NCBI RefSeq assembly: GCF_000970205.1
Contig: NZ_CP009512.1
Span: forward strand, 2,480,001 to 2,544,000
Source of the DNA: Methanosarcina mazei S-6
GTDB taxonomy: Archaea; Halobacteriota; Methanosarcinia; Methanosarcinales; Methanosarcinaceae
DNA: 64,000 bases
Direction of reading: 5' to 3'
Below the pieces are notes generated by a model. That model was not told where the DNA came from, did not search any database, and worked only from the letters and a program-made list of their open reading frames with translations. Of the stretch, positions 28,545 to 37,991 are shown in pieces. The stretch's first letter is position 1. Each line of letters begins with the position of its first letter. The position numbers and the translations under genes are program-made.

Positions 28545-28835
28545 ATGGCTAAACTCACTCATCTGCTTTTACTGTTAGCCTTAATAGTCTGGCTTGCAGG
28601 ATCCGGTTGTGTTGGAAATAGTGAATCTGATATGGATGATGAAAGAATTAATCCTGACGCCGGAGCAGAGAATGGGATATCGGATTATTCAGAAATAGAA
28701 CTTACTCAGGCTGAAATTCAGGAAATTGACAATGACATGATTGAGCTTCAGCAACTGCTGGAAAATGCAAGTATTGAAGACGAAATAGTACTTGAAGAAC
28801 TCCCGGGTGTAAAACAAAAAAGCCGGAATAGCTGA
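28545..28835 (+). CDS. Small lipoprotein, cassette copy 1
   Basis: 96 residues. A lipobox-like signal (LIVWLAGSGC, Cys22) is followed by an acidic Glu/Asp-rich mature chain with the conserved segment EIDNDMIELQQLLENASIED then EIVLEEL. Its paralogue at 30638-30898 shares the signal and the terminal motif. It is likely anchored by lipid at Cys22 and may bind the coiled-coil partner; that is inferred from cassette conservation only. Confidence 0.8.
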   Translation: MAKLTHLLLLLALIVWLAGSGCVGNSESDMDDERINPDAGAENGISDYSEIELTQAEIQEIDNDMIELQQLLENASIEDEIVLEELPGVKQKSRNS

Positions 28836-28940
28836 AAGTGAGACGAGAAGAAGACAAAAGGTAAATAAAAACAGGAGTAAAAAGTGAAGAGATAAAAATA
28901 GTAAGAAGTGAAAAACGTAAATGAAATGAAAAGATAATTT

Positions 28941-29005
28941 CAAATGAAATATTCAAATGAAATATTCAAATGAAATATTCAAATGAAATATTCAAATGAA
29001 ATATT
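28941..29005. repeat. 13-bp tandem repeat, 5 copies
   Basis: Five copies of caaatgaaatatt between the two cassettes. The 28836-29512 spacer has no convincing gene apart from this repeat. Confidence 0.95.
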
Positions 29006-29512
29006 TAATTAAAAAATATCCTTCATACTCTGTCTTCTCAAAATCTCCTTTTCAAGCACTGAAGTTTTTTGTTCCAGTTTTCTATTCGATTTTGTTCTCT
29101 GTCTCTGTTAATCCGATATTAACCTGTTTAATTCGGTTAATGGTTTATGCTTATTGCAGGCCAGAGTCTGGAGTTTTGATTTTTAATCCAGCCATTATTT
29201 TTCAGGTAATACCAGGAATGAATCGGATTATCCTCAGTAAAATCCAGCTTTTACAGGCAAAACGCTACTATTTAATTATTTTATTTATGTGATGCTGAAG
29301 ATCTATATTCGAAAGAGAAAAATCAAAAATATAAAAGTCCGTACAATCACTAATTATTTTTACACAGATGTCGAATTGAAGTATAAAAAGCTTACTTTAA
29401 TTAGCAGTAATTTACTGAGCACAAATGCCTTTGAAGTCTTATGTGATTAATAGAATCAATGTTGGGCTTTAAATTAAACATTTATCTACTTATAACCCTC
29501 TTTATGAAAAAA

Positions 29513-29568
29513 TATGCTTATATATTATCCCTCCTCAATAATATAACAATCAAAAATTTCAATGGAGG
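29513..29568 (+). promoter_or_regulatory. Promoter and ribosome site of coiled-coil cassette 2
   Basis: tatgcttatat at 29513-29523 and ggagg at 29564-29568, matching cassette 1 in sequence and spacing. The ribosome site lies seven nt before ACG at 29576, exactly where cassette 1 has its ATG. Confidence 0.5.
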
Positions 29569-29575
29569 AAGTCAT

Positions 29576-30625
29576 ACGACTAAGCCAGGGGAAATTATCC
29601 ATTATGCTTCTTATCTAACCTTAATATTCATACTTTTTAGTGTACTATCACCGTCAGCTCTTGCCGGAAATGGGGCTGGGGCAGGTAATGCTGACAGGAA
29701 TGGAAAGTCTTTTGAAACTTTTCAGAAAACTGAATTGCTTCAGGAGAAAAATCAGGAAAAAAATCAAAATGAGAATTTAACCCGGGGACAGAAACAGCCT
29801 CATGAAGAAGTGCAGGAAAGAAAACAGTTAAAAGAAAAGCTAAATACTCAGAAAAATAATTACCAGAATTCGAGGAAAAACTTCCTTATAATTAGGAGCA
29901 GGTTAAGAGCAGGAAATTACAATGAAAAAGACCTGGAAACTACAAGGGAATACCTGAATGCAAGTATTGACTATATGATAGCCCACCTTGAAAAAGTTCA
30001 GTACAACCTTGAACAGTCGAACGGGAGCGGCACGGAAGCGAGAATTAATGCTATTGAGGAAAGAATAAGCCAGCTACAGGAAGAGAAGAAAGCTATTGAA
30101 AAAGCCGAAGACCTTGAAGACTTTACAAAAGCAACTGAATCTGTGCGCGGCGTCTGGAACAATGTGAAAAACAGGACTGCTGTAGAGACTGGACAGACTG
30201 CAGGCGAGAAAATAGATGATTTTGCTAACAAATCAGAGTCAATTTCCAGAAAGCTTGAAAAAGAACTGGAAAAACTGAATGAAACCGGAGTAAATACATC
30301 TGAACTTGAGTCAAAGCTTGAAAATTATAATGCCCTGATGGCTTCAGCAAGGAAGAATAGCGAGGCTGCAAAAGAGATTTACAATAAAGAAAACGCTACC
30401 GAGGAAGAACTTTCAAAAGCAAACGGTTATCTTCAAAATGCACTTGGAGAAATAAAAGAAGCAAATCATGTCCTGAAAGAAATCTTCGAGGAATTGGAGC
30501 AGTATAGATCTGAAGAGACCAACAGAAACAGAGCCAGAAATAATCCAGAACCAGAGTTCGATGATGCCAAAAATGGAACGGAAAATGAATCAGAAAATTC
30601 CACTGAGGAAGAACTGGAGAGTTAA
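29576..30625 (+). CDS. Exported coiled-coil protein, cassette copy 2 (ACG start?)
   Basis: Paralogue of 27351-28397. Alignment of upstream regions puts the start at ACG 29576: ggaggaagtcat-ACG against ggaggcagtcag-ATG. Upstream in-frame ATGs at 29459 and 29503 exist, but both precede the TATA-like element and lack a ribosome site. The protein has a signal peptide (YLTLIFILFSVLSPSALAGN), a Gln/Glu/Lys-rich region, then the heptad-rich body with YLNASIDYMIAHLEKVQYNL, SNGSGTEARINAIEERISQL and KLNETGVNTSELESKLENYN, ending in an acidic tail. About 349 residues from ACG. Followed after 12 bp by its lipoprotein partner. Confidence 0.75.
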   Translation, partial: TTKPGEIIHYASYLTLIFILFSVLSPSALAGNGAGAGNADRNGKSFETFQKTELLQEKNQEKNQNENLTRGQKQPHEEVQERKQLKEKLNTQKNNYQNSRKNFLIIRSRLRAGNYNEKDLETTREYLNASIDYMIAHLEKVQYNLEQSNGSGTEARINAIEERISQLQEEKKAIEKAEDLEDFTKATESVRGVWNNVKNRTAVETGQTAGEKIDDFANKSESISRKLEKELEKLNETGVNTSELESKLENYNALMASARKNSEAAKEIYNKENATEEELSKANGYLQNALGEIKEANHVLKEIFEELEQYRSEETNRNRARNNPEPEFDDAKNGTENESENSTEEELES

Positions 30626-30637
30626 GGGGGCAAAAAA

Positions 30638-30898
30638 ATGGTAAAATTTACACATATATTTGTAATCTCAATATTAATTTTCTGGCTTGCAGCATCAGGC
30701 TGCGTTGAAGACAATACAGACGTGGGAGAAGCAGGTATATCCCAGGAGATTCCGGGTGCAGAGGATGGTGAAAATACCTCAGCAAAACAGGAGCTAACCG
30801 AAGCAGATCTTAAGGAGTTTGAGGAAAATGTTACAGACCTTGAGGACCTGCTAAATAATTCAAGCCTTGACGAAGAAATAGTTATTGAAGAACTTTAA
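30638..30898 (+). CDS. Small lipoprotein, cassette copy 2
   Basis: 86 residues, ATG 30638 preceded by gggggc. Lipobox LIFWLAASGC with Cys22, acidic chain, conserved segment EFEENVTDLEDLLNNSSLDE and terminal EIVIEEL. It is paralogous to 28545-28835. Only 12 bp separate it from the coiled-coil gene, so this copy is an operon. Confidence 0.8.
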   Translation: MVKFTHIFVISILIFWLAASGCVEDNTDVGEAGISQEIPGAEDGENTSAKQELTEADLKEFEENVTDLEDLLNNSSLDEEIVIEEL

Positions 30899-30953
30899 AA
30901 AAGATATTTAAGAATAGATTAAAAAAGATATTTAAGAATAGAAAAAGATGATC

Positions 30954-31280
30954 TCATTTGAAGAACATCTTTTCTTTATTTTTCATTTTCCGGACTTCGT
31001 CTTCCAGGGTTTCTAACCTTGCTTCAAGCTCATTCATGTCTTTTCTTGTGAAAACATCTGCCTTTGCAATGGCATCCTGCATTTTATCAGATATTTTCTT
31101 TTCGAGGTCAATCCTCTGTTTCCTGCTCTCCTCCACCAGGTCCTGAACAGTTCTCTTGCCTTCCTCTTTGCTGATATCCCCTCTGTCGACAAGGTCTTTC
31201 ACAAGTTCATTTACTCTATCTTCTGTCATTGCCCACAGGCCAGCCCCTATGAGCCCAAGTTTTCTGACGGATTCTTTCAT
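30954..31280 (-). CDS. Phasin-like coiled-coil protein
   Basis: 108 residues: a short hydrophobic start (KLGLIGAGLWAMTEDRVNEL), then VKDLVDRGDISKEEGKRTVQ and a long charged coiled coil to the end (ELEARLETLEDEVRKMK). This is the pattern of the phasin/PhaF-like superfamily, small proteins found on polymer granules but also widely in organisms without them. Role in this organism unknown. Confidence 0.7.
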   Translation of the reverse strand: MKESVRKLGLIGAGLWAMTEDRVNELVKDLVDRGDISKEEGKRTVQDLVEESRKQRIDLEKKISDKMQDAIAKADVFTRKDMNELEARLETLEDEVRKMKNKEKMFFK

Positions 31281-31689
31281 GTATAAACACGCATCCCTGA
31301 TTATTAAACTGAATGTAATTAATTAGAAATAATATGTGAAGTATTAAAAACTGATAATGTATTAAAAGGTTGTAATGTATTAAAAACACTTTTATCATTA
31401 GAAGAGTGTCCATGTTTTAACAGTGGAAATCTATTTCTGCAATTTAAGTTTTGTCCTTCAAATATAATGGTAAATTTTTTACTCTTTATATCGGCTATCC
31501 GTCAATGGTTTTTGATTCGATAAGAATAAGTTGAAAAAACCTGTAAAGAAGTTCAAAAGTTGTTTGAAGTTTTCCCTATGGTGAATATTCAGCAACCTTC
31601 CTGTTCTTTATTCCATTTTAATGGAGATATTAGTAAAATATATTAAATAGGAATAAATACGCCACCATATCACCTATGCCATAATTATA

Positions 31690-31881
31690 ATCACTGGAGT
31701 TATATTATTCGGTACTTCAAGAAAAAAGTTACCTCTTCCCAGGGCTCACGATTCCGAAATACAGGAAGGTAACTACAGGCAGGGAAAAATTAGAAGATTT
31801 ACAGCTTTTCATGCCATAGTCTCACTTTCTGTAAGTCTGTGCATTGTATATAATGTATCTTTTTCAGAGTGCCTTTTTTAA
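31690..31881 (+). pseudogene. Possible membrane-protein fragment
   Basis: An open frame with no ATG, closing at TAA 31879-31881, encodes IIIITGVILFGTSRKKLPLP followed by RAHDSEIQEGNYRQGKIRRF and TAFHAIVSLSVSLCIVYNVS. It reads as two membrane helices joined by a basic loop. The lack of a start codon suggests a relic. The rest of the 722-bp spacer 31281-32002 shows nothing. Confidence 0.3.
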
Positions 31882-32002
31882 TAAATTACTATTGTATTAT
31901 AAATATCAATAAAAAAACTCCAACTTATTTATACAAATAAATATAATCTGTGATGAAGTTTAAATTCCCATAACAAATCCCCAATAATTATGATGATTTA
32001 CA

Positions 32003-34684
32003 ATGGCTAAACTCAATGAAGCTGAGACACGGAAAAGACTGATAGATCCGATGCTTGCTGCTGCAGGGTGGAATATCGTTTTCTATGATAAGACAAAAAG
32101 ACAAGATAATTACAATAATTGTGCGATAAGAGAGTATCCAACTGATTACGGACCTGCAGATTATGCGCTTTGCGTAGGAGGAAAAATCCTCGGAATTATT
32201 GAGGCAAAGAAAGAAGAGTCTGGTACACAAAGTGTTTTAACTCAGGCTGAAAGGTATTCACGTGGGCTTTCAAATAACCCTTTCAATTTTAACGGATACA
32301 GAGTTCCTTTTTTATATTCCACTAACGGAAAAGATATCCGGCACCACGATGTACGCCCTGCTCTTAGCCGTTCGAGACCAATATTCGGATTTCACACACC
32401 TGAGGCGCTGGTTGAGAAGTTAAATTATGACTCTGAAGATAGAAGTACCACATTTTTTGAGATCCCTGATAATACAAGAATGAGACCATATCAGCGTGAA
32501 GCCTGTGATGCTATAGGGAGGGCTATTGTTGATCGGAAACGGACAATGCTGGTCGCAATGGCTACCGGAACCGGGAAGACATTTACGATTGTCAATCTTA
32601 TTTACCGCTTGATTAAGGCAGGGGTTGCAAAAAGAGTCCTGTTTCTTGTTGACAGAAGAGCACTTGCTGCGCAGGCGGTCAGGGCTTTTTCGTCCTTTGA
32701 AACTGAGCAGGGACTGAAATTTGATAAAACCTATGAGGTTTACAGCCAGCATTTTCAAAGAGGCGATTTGGATGAAAACGAAGCTTTTGATTCAAATTTG
32801 ATCCCTGAAGCCTACCTTACAGACCCGAAGCCAGAGCACAGTTTTGTATATGTATCCACAATTCAGCGGATGACCATTAACCTGTTCGGAAAGGCTTCTG
32901 ATTATTCATGCAGTGACGAGCCCGAGGATGAAGATGCAGGGCAGCTTGATATTCCAATTCATGCTTTTGACCTGATCATAGCTGACGAATGTCACAGGGG
33001 TTATTCCGCACAGGAGGTTTCGGTTTGGAGAGACACACTTGACCATTTTGATGCTATAAAAGTAGGGCTTACGGCTACGCCTGCTGCTCATACACTTGCA
33101 TACTTTAAAGATGTCGTTTATAAATACGGTTATGAACAGGCTGTCAGAGACGGATATCTAGTTGACTATGATATTGTTGCACTGGAATCAGGCGTCCGCA
33201 TGAGTGGGATATTCCTTCGTGAAGGAGAAATGGTCGGAGTTATAGATTCCGAAACAGGGCAAAGTAAAATAGACACTCTTGAAGACGAACGTGAGTTCTC
33301 GGCTGAGAAGATCGAGAAGGAGATTACTAATATTGATTCTAATAAAAAAATCCTTCAGGAGATCAAACGGTATGCCGATGAGCATGAAGAAAGATATGGA
33401 CGCTTTCCAAAGACCCTGATCTTTGCCGTACAGGACCTGGCAAATTCTTCTTCCCATGCTGACCAGATAGTTGATCAGGCAAGGGATATTTTTGGTAGAG
33501 GGGATTCGTTCGTCCAGAAGATTACAGGCAAAGTTGACCGACCTTTGCAGAGGATAAGGGAGTTCCGGAATAGGAAAGAGCCTGGAATAGCAGTAACGGT
33601 TGACCTTCTTTCAACAGGGGTTGATGTCCCGGATATCGAGTATATTGTGTTTTTAAGATCCATGAAATCCCGAATCCTGTTTGAACAGATGATCGGGCGT
33701 GGTACGCGCAAAGGGGAACATTATCCCGATAAGTCTCATTTTGTCGTTTTTGACTGCTTTGGCGGGACCCTCATTGATTATTTCAAAGGGGTTACGGGTG
33801 TAACAGCCGAACCGCCCAGAAAGGAAGTAAAACCGATAAAAAAGGTTATTGAAGATATATGGAATAACCGGGACAGGGCTTATAATGTGCGTGTCCTGAC
33901 AAAAAGGCTCAACAGAATCGATAAGGAGATGAGCGGAGAATCCCGGGATATGTTCAGCGCTTTTGTAGAAAAAGGTGATCTGAACCGATTTGCTATCTCT
34001 CTTGAAAGGCGGCTTTCAGAGGACTTTACAGGGACGATGGGAATCCTGAGAAATCCTGACTTTTTGAACCTCCTTGAGAATTACCCCAGACCACCAAAGA
34101 CTTTCCTTGTGGATTATGCAATAAGGGACGTGGTTTCATCCACATGGATAGTCAGGGATGCGGCTGGCAAAGAATATAAACCGGATGATTATCTGAGTAT
34201 TTTTTCTGATTTTGTAAAAGAGAATTTCGAAAAGATTGCTGCAATCGGCATTCTTCTTGACCGCCCGCAGGAATGGAACACGGATGCACTTGGAGAGTTA
34301 AAAGAGAAACTTGAGTCTTCCCAGCAGCGGTTCACTATCGAAAATTTGCAGAGGGCACACAAAGAGAAATATAATAAAGCTCTTGTGGACATTATTTCGA
34401 TGATCAAGCACGCTGCCCGCGAAGAAGAGTCTCTCCTGACAGCGGAAGAACGGGTCAGCCTGGCTTTTGACCGGGTAACCGTGGGAAAAGATTTTACATC
34501 TGATCAGCGTTTATGGCTTGACCGCATCAGATCGCATTTGATTGCAAACCTCTCCATTGACAAAGAGGACTTTGAATATATTCCCGTGTTTTCCGATTAC
34601 GGCGGCTGGAATAAAGCTAACCGTGTTTTTGAAGGCAAGCTTTCTACTTTGATTTCAGAATTTAACAGGGCAGTTGCAGCATGA
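32003..34684 (+). CDS. hsdR: Type I restriction enzyme, motor/nuclease subunit HsdR
   Basis: 893 residues. The N-terminal HSDR_N nuclease core has the PD-(D/E)xK residues in PADYALCVGGKILGIIEAKK. Two RecA-like helicase domains follow: Walker A near residue 190 (MATGTGKTFTIV), Walker B DECH near 330 (IADECHRGYS), motif III (GLTATPAAHT) and motif VI (QMIGRGTRKG). A C-terminal helical domain contacts the methylase. It translocates and cuts unmethylated DNA with HsdM/HsdS. Stop overlaps hsdM start by 4 bp. Confidence 0.95.
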   Translation: MAKLNEAETRKRLIDPMLAAAGWNIVFYDKTKRQDNYNNCAIREYPTDYGPADYALCVGGKILGIIEAKKEESGTQSVLTQAERYSRGLSNNPFNFNGYRVPFLYSTNGKDIRHHDVRPALSRSRPIFGFHTPEALVEKLNYDSEDRSTTFFEIPDNTRMRPYQREACDAIGRAIVDRKRTMLVAMATGTGKTFTIVNLIYRLIKAGVAKRVLFLVDRRALAAQAVRAFSSFETEQGLKFDKTYEVYSQHFQRGDLDENEAFDSNLIPEAYLTDPKPEHSFVYVSTIQRMTINLFGKASDYSCSDEPEDEDAGQLDIPIHAFDLIIADECHRGYSAQEVSVWRDTLDHFDAIKVGLTATPAAHTLAYFKDVVYKYGYEQAVRDGYLVDYDIVALESGVRMSGIFLREGEMVGVIDSETGQSKIDTLEDEREFSAEKIEKEITNIDSNKKILQEIKRYADEHEERYGRFPKTLIFAVQDLANSSSHADQIVDQARDIFGRGDSFVQKITGKVDRPLQRIREFRNRKEPGIAVTVDLLSTGVDVPDIEYIVFLRSMKSRILFEQMIGRGTRKGEHYPDKSHFVVFDCFGGTLIDYFKGVTGVTAEPPRKEVKPIKKVIEDIWNNRDRAYNVRVLTKRLNRIDKEMSGESRDMFSAFVEKGDLNRFAISLERRLSEDFTGTMGILRNPDFLNLLENYPRPPKTFLVDYAIRDVVSSTWIVRDAAGKEYKPDDYLSIFSDFVKENFEKIAAIGILLDRPQEWNTDALGELKEKLESSQQRFTIENLQRAHKEKYNKALVDIISMIKHAAREEESLLTAEERVSLAFDRVTVGKDFTSDQRLWLDRIRSHLIANLSIDKEDFEYIPVFSDYGGWNKANRVFEGKLSTLISEFNRAVAA

Positions 34685-36105
34685 GTGATATTGTACAGAA
34701 ATTATGGGGTTTTTGCCACACTTTACGGCATGAAGGTATCGATTACGGCGATTATATCGAACAAATTACATACCTGCTTTTTTTAAAAATGGCTGACGAG
34801 CGGGAAATTAAACTTCCTGAAGCCTGCGACTGGCAGTCCCTGAAAGAAAAATCAGGAACCGAACTCACAGAGCATTATAACGATGCACTTCGGACACTTG
34901 GTAAGCAGGAAGAGCTCCTTGGTGATATATTTGCAGGCGCTCTTTCTCGTTTTCACAACCCTGTGAGCCTTAAGAAGATTATTTCCCTTATCGATGAAAC
35001 CGAATGGACAGGCCTTGATATCGATGTCAAAGCAATGGCTTTTGAGGGCCTCCTTGAAAAAGCGGCAAGCGAAGGAAAGAAAGGTGCAGGTCAGTATTTC
35101 ACTCCAAGGATTGTGATCCAGACAATTGTAAGATGCACAAAACCCGACCCCCGAAACCACCGTGATTTTTCAATTATGGACCCTGCATGTGGGACCGGCG
35201 GTTTTCTGGTCTGCGCCTATGAATGGCTGAAAGCTGTAACCGGAGGCGGAGCCCTTGAGCGCGACCTTGCAAAAAAAATCCGCTACAGCACCTATTTCGG
35301 GCAGGAACTTGTGGAACGCCCGCGCAGGCTTGCCCTTATGAACCTCTACCTTCACGGTATCGAGCCTGAAATCAAGCTCGGAGATTCCATCTATGAAATC
35401 CCGGAATCAAAAAAGTTCGATGTGGTACTCACCAACCCACCCTTCGGGACAAAAGGCGCAAACCAGGCCCCTGTCCGTGAAGATTTCGTTATCGAAACCT
35501 CAAACAAGCAGCTAAATTTCATCCAGCACGTAATGACAATCTTGAAACCCGGTGGCAGAGCTGCAATCGTGGTCCCTGACAATGTGCTTTTTGCCGACCA
35601 GGCAGGAGAGGTTTTCAAGGTGCTCTGCGAAGACTGCGACCTGCACACGGTCCTCCGGCTTCCGGACGGCACATTTACGCCCTATTCCCCGGGCACGAAA
35701 ACCAATGTGATTTTTTTCACGAAAGGCATCCCCACAGACCGGACCTGGGTCTACGACTGCCGGACCAATGTGCCGAAGATCACGAAAAAAGACCGCCCGC
35801 TTACAAAAGAGCATTTTGCGGAGTTTGAAAAGTGCTTTGGCTCCGACCCCAACGGCAGGGCAAAACGCGAGGAAAAGGATTCTCAGGAAGACCGCTGGCG
35901 CAGTTTCCATATCTCCGAACTCAAAGCCCGCGACTACAAGATTGATTCTCTGAAGTGGCTCAGGGACGATTCTTTAAGCGATACCGACGACCTGCCAGAT
36001 CCTGAAGAGCTTGCCGCGGAGGCTATTGATGAACTTGAAGCGGCGCTGGGTGAGTTGAATGCTATTCTTGATTTGATGGGGAATGGGTATGCAGCAGAAG
36101 AGTGA
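34681..36105 (+). CDS. hsdM: Type I DNA methyltransferase HsdM
   Basis: 474 residues with an N-terminal helical HsdM domain, then the adenine N6-methylase signatures: SAM site MDPACGTGGFLVCAYEW near residue 162 and catalytic NPPFGTKG near 252. It modifies adenine in sites chosen by HsdS. It overlaps hsdR (4 bp, atga) and hsdS (about 23 bp), so the three form a tight operon. Confidence 0.95.
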   Translation: MSDIVQKLWGFCHTLRHEGIDYGDYIEQITYLLFLKMADEREIKLPEACDWQSLKEKSGTELTEHYNDALRTLGKQEELLGDIFAGALSRFHNPVSLKKIISLIDETEWTGLDIDVKAMAFEGLLEKAASEGKKGAGQYFTPRIVIQTIVRCTKPDPRNHRDFSIMDPACGTGGFLVCAYEWLKAVTGGGALERDLAKKIRYSTYFGQELVERPRRLALMNLYLHGIEPEIKLGDSIYEIPESKKFDVVLTNPPFGTKGANQAPVREDFVIETSNKQLNFIQHVMTILKPGGRAAIVVPDNVLFADQAGEVFKVLCEDCDLHTVLRLPDGTFTPYSPGTKTNVIFFTKGIPTDRTWVYDCRTNVPKITKKDRPLTKEHFAEFEKCFGSDPNGRAKREEKDSQEDRWRSFHISELKARDYKIDSLKWLRDDSLSDTDDLPDPEELAAEAIDELEAALGELNAILDLMGNGYAAEE

Positions 36106-37513
36106 ATTGCCGGAAGGGTGGAAGTCAGTTTCACTTGGAGAACTGGTTCAACCCTCAAAAGAAAAAATAGAACCCTCGGAGAATCCCAATCTAAAATATG
36201 TTGGTCTTGAACATATCGAATCACATAAATGTCAAATAAAAGGTTACGGTTTTTCAGTAGATATAAAGAGCACAAAAACGATGTTCCACAGAGGAGACGT
36301 TCTCTATGGAAAACTGAGGCCATATTTAAACAAAGTTTGTGTCCCTAACTTTGATGGTGTTTGCTCAACTGATATTTTAGTATTTAATGCAACTTCGAAT
36401 CTTAACAATTATTATTTAATGAGATTTTTATCTACCCCTAACGTAGTAGACTACGCAAGCAACAATTCCTCTGGAGTCCAATTACCAAGAATTAATTTTC
36501 AAAAATTATCCAGTTACACTGTCCCTCTCCCCCCACTCTCCGAACAGCACCGCATCGTTTCAGCTATTGAAGCACTTTTCGCCCGTCTGGATGCAACAAA
36601 TGAAAAGCTTGACAGGGTGCAGGAGATTTTGAAAAAATTCAGAGAATCGGTGCTTGCGGCTGCTTGTGAGGGTAGACTAACTGAAGTATGGAGGGAAGAA
36701 AATCAAGGGATAGAATTTAAGGTTGATATTTTAGATTCCATTGATTTAGGTTCATCCGTAGATTCAGAAGTAATAATCGATGAATTTAACCTTCCTGACA
36801 CATGGAAATGGACAACTGTCGATTCTATTGGACATGTTAAAGGTGGAAAAAGACTTCAAAAAGGTTCCAACCTCGTTAATTATGATACATCTTATCCTTA
36901 TCTCCGTGCAGGGAATCTTAAAAATGGAACTGTAGAAGGAGAAATATTGTACCTTCAACAGAATGATTATAATCAGATTTCAAAATATACAATAAGTTCT
37001 TCTGATGTTTATATCACTATCGTTGGAGCTTGTATTGGTGATTCAGGAATTGTCCCTGAAGAATATGACGGAGCTAATCTAACTGAAAACGCTGCAAAGG
37101 TGTGCGATCTCCATGGAGTCTTCAATCAATATCTTGCTCTTGTTTTTCGGTCAAAAATAATTCAAGATCAAATCCAAAATAAAATATTTTCTGCATCACA
37201 AGGTAAATTAGCGTTGATTCGAATCAGAAAACTTTTGATCCCTCTGCCCACTCTTCCCGAACAGCAAGAAATAGTTAGGCGTGTTGATGCCCTCTTTGCC
37301 TTTGCTGACTCGATTGAAGCAAAAGTTACAGTGGCAAGAGAAAAAACAGAAAAACTAAAGCAGTCCATTCTTGCAAAGGCATTTTCAGGAGAACTTGTTG
37401 AGATAGAGGCTGAGATTGCAAGAAGGGAAGGAAGGGATTATGAGTCGGCGGAGGTTTTGATTGAGAGGATAAAGGAAGAGAGGGGGAAGGGTGGAAGAAA
37501 CGATGAAACTTAA
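36083..37513 (+). CDS. hsdS: Type I specificity subunit HsdS
   Basis: 476 residues with two target-recognition domains, each followed by the central or C-terminal conserved helix: first LPPLSEQHRIVSAIEALFAR near residue 150, second LPTLPEQQEIVRRVDALFAF near 388. The C-terminal coiled coil is REKTEKLKQSILAKAFSGEL. The two halves give the bipartite recognition site. ATG 36083 lies within the hsdM end; a second ATG follows two codons later. Its last about 170 bp recur at 38950-39125, and a shorter piece recurs at 60115-60200. Confidence 0.95.
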   Translation: MGMQQKSELPEGWKSVSLGELVQPSKEKIEPSENPNLKYVGLEHIESHKCQIKGYGFSVDIKSTKTMFHRGDVLYGKLRPYLNKVCVPNFDGVCSTDILVFNATSNLNNYYLMRFLSTPNVVDYASNNSSGVQLPRINFQKLSSYTVPLPPLSEQHRIVSAIEALFARLDATNEKLDRVQEILKKFRESVLAAACEGRLTEVWREENQGIEFKVDILDSIDLGSSVDSEVIIDEFNLPDTWKWTTVDSIGHVKGGKRLQKGSNLVNYDTSYPYLRAGNLKNGTVEGEILYLQQNDYNQISKYTISSSDVYITIVGACIGDSGIVPEEYDGANLTENAAKVCDLHGVFNQYLALVFRSKIIQDQIQNKIFSASQGKLALIRIRKLLIPLPTLPEQQEIVRRVDALFAFADSIEAKVTVAREKTEKLKQSILAKAFSGELVEIEAEIARREGRDYESAEVLIERIKEERGKGGRNDET

Positions 37514-37991
37514 CCTCTCTTGAGGTTCAATCTTTTTTATTTTTCAGTTTATCTCAAACTCAGTTTATTCTTAAATTTGGAAATTTAAGAATATTTCTCA
37601 TAATTATAAATAATTGACTATTTAGAGCATAAGCTTTGGAGAGGCGACTCTAAGTTTTTTAGATTTTCAAAAACCCATTTTTATAGTTTAAATTAAAAAA
37701 TTATTCTATTTGTAACAAAAACTCAAGAATTTAAAATTTTTATATATAGAAGTTTATTTACGTTTTTTTAACATACTTATTGTGAAAAAAGTGCTATTTT
37801 TATAAGTTTTTTAGGTAACATTAAAATTTAAAATCGCGACCTTTCAGCATTACAAATGCCATTTTTAGATTATTATGCCTTTGAGGGAGATTCAATTAAA
37901 AAAGCATAAATAATACATACATAATCAAATTAAGTGACATATATTTACATAACGTAACATTTAATTCGTTAAGAACACAAGGAGGAAATAA

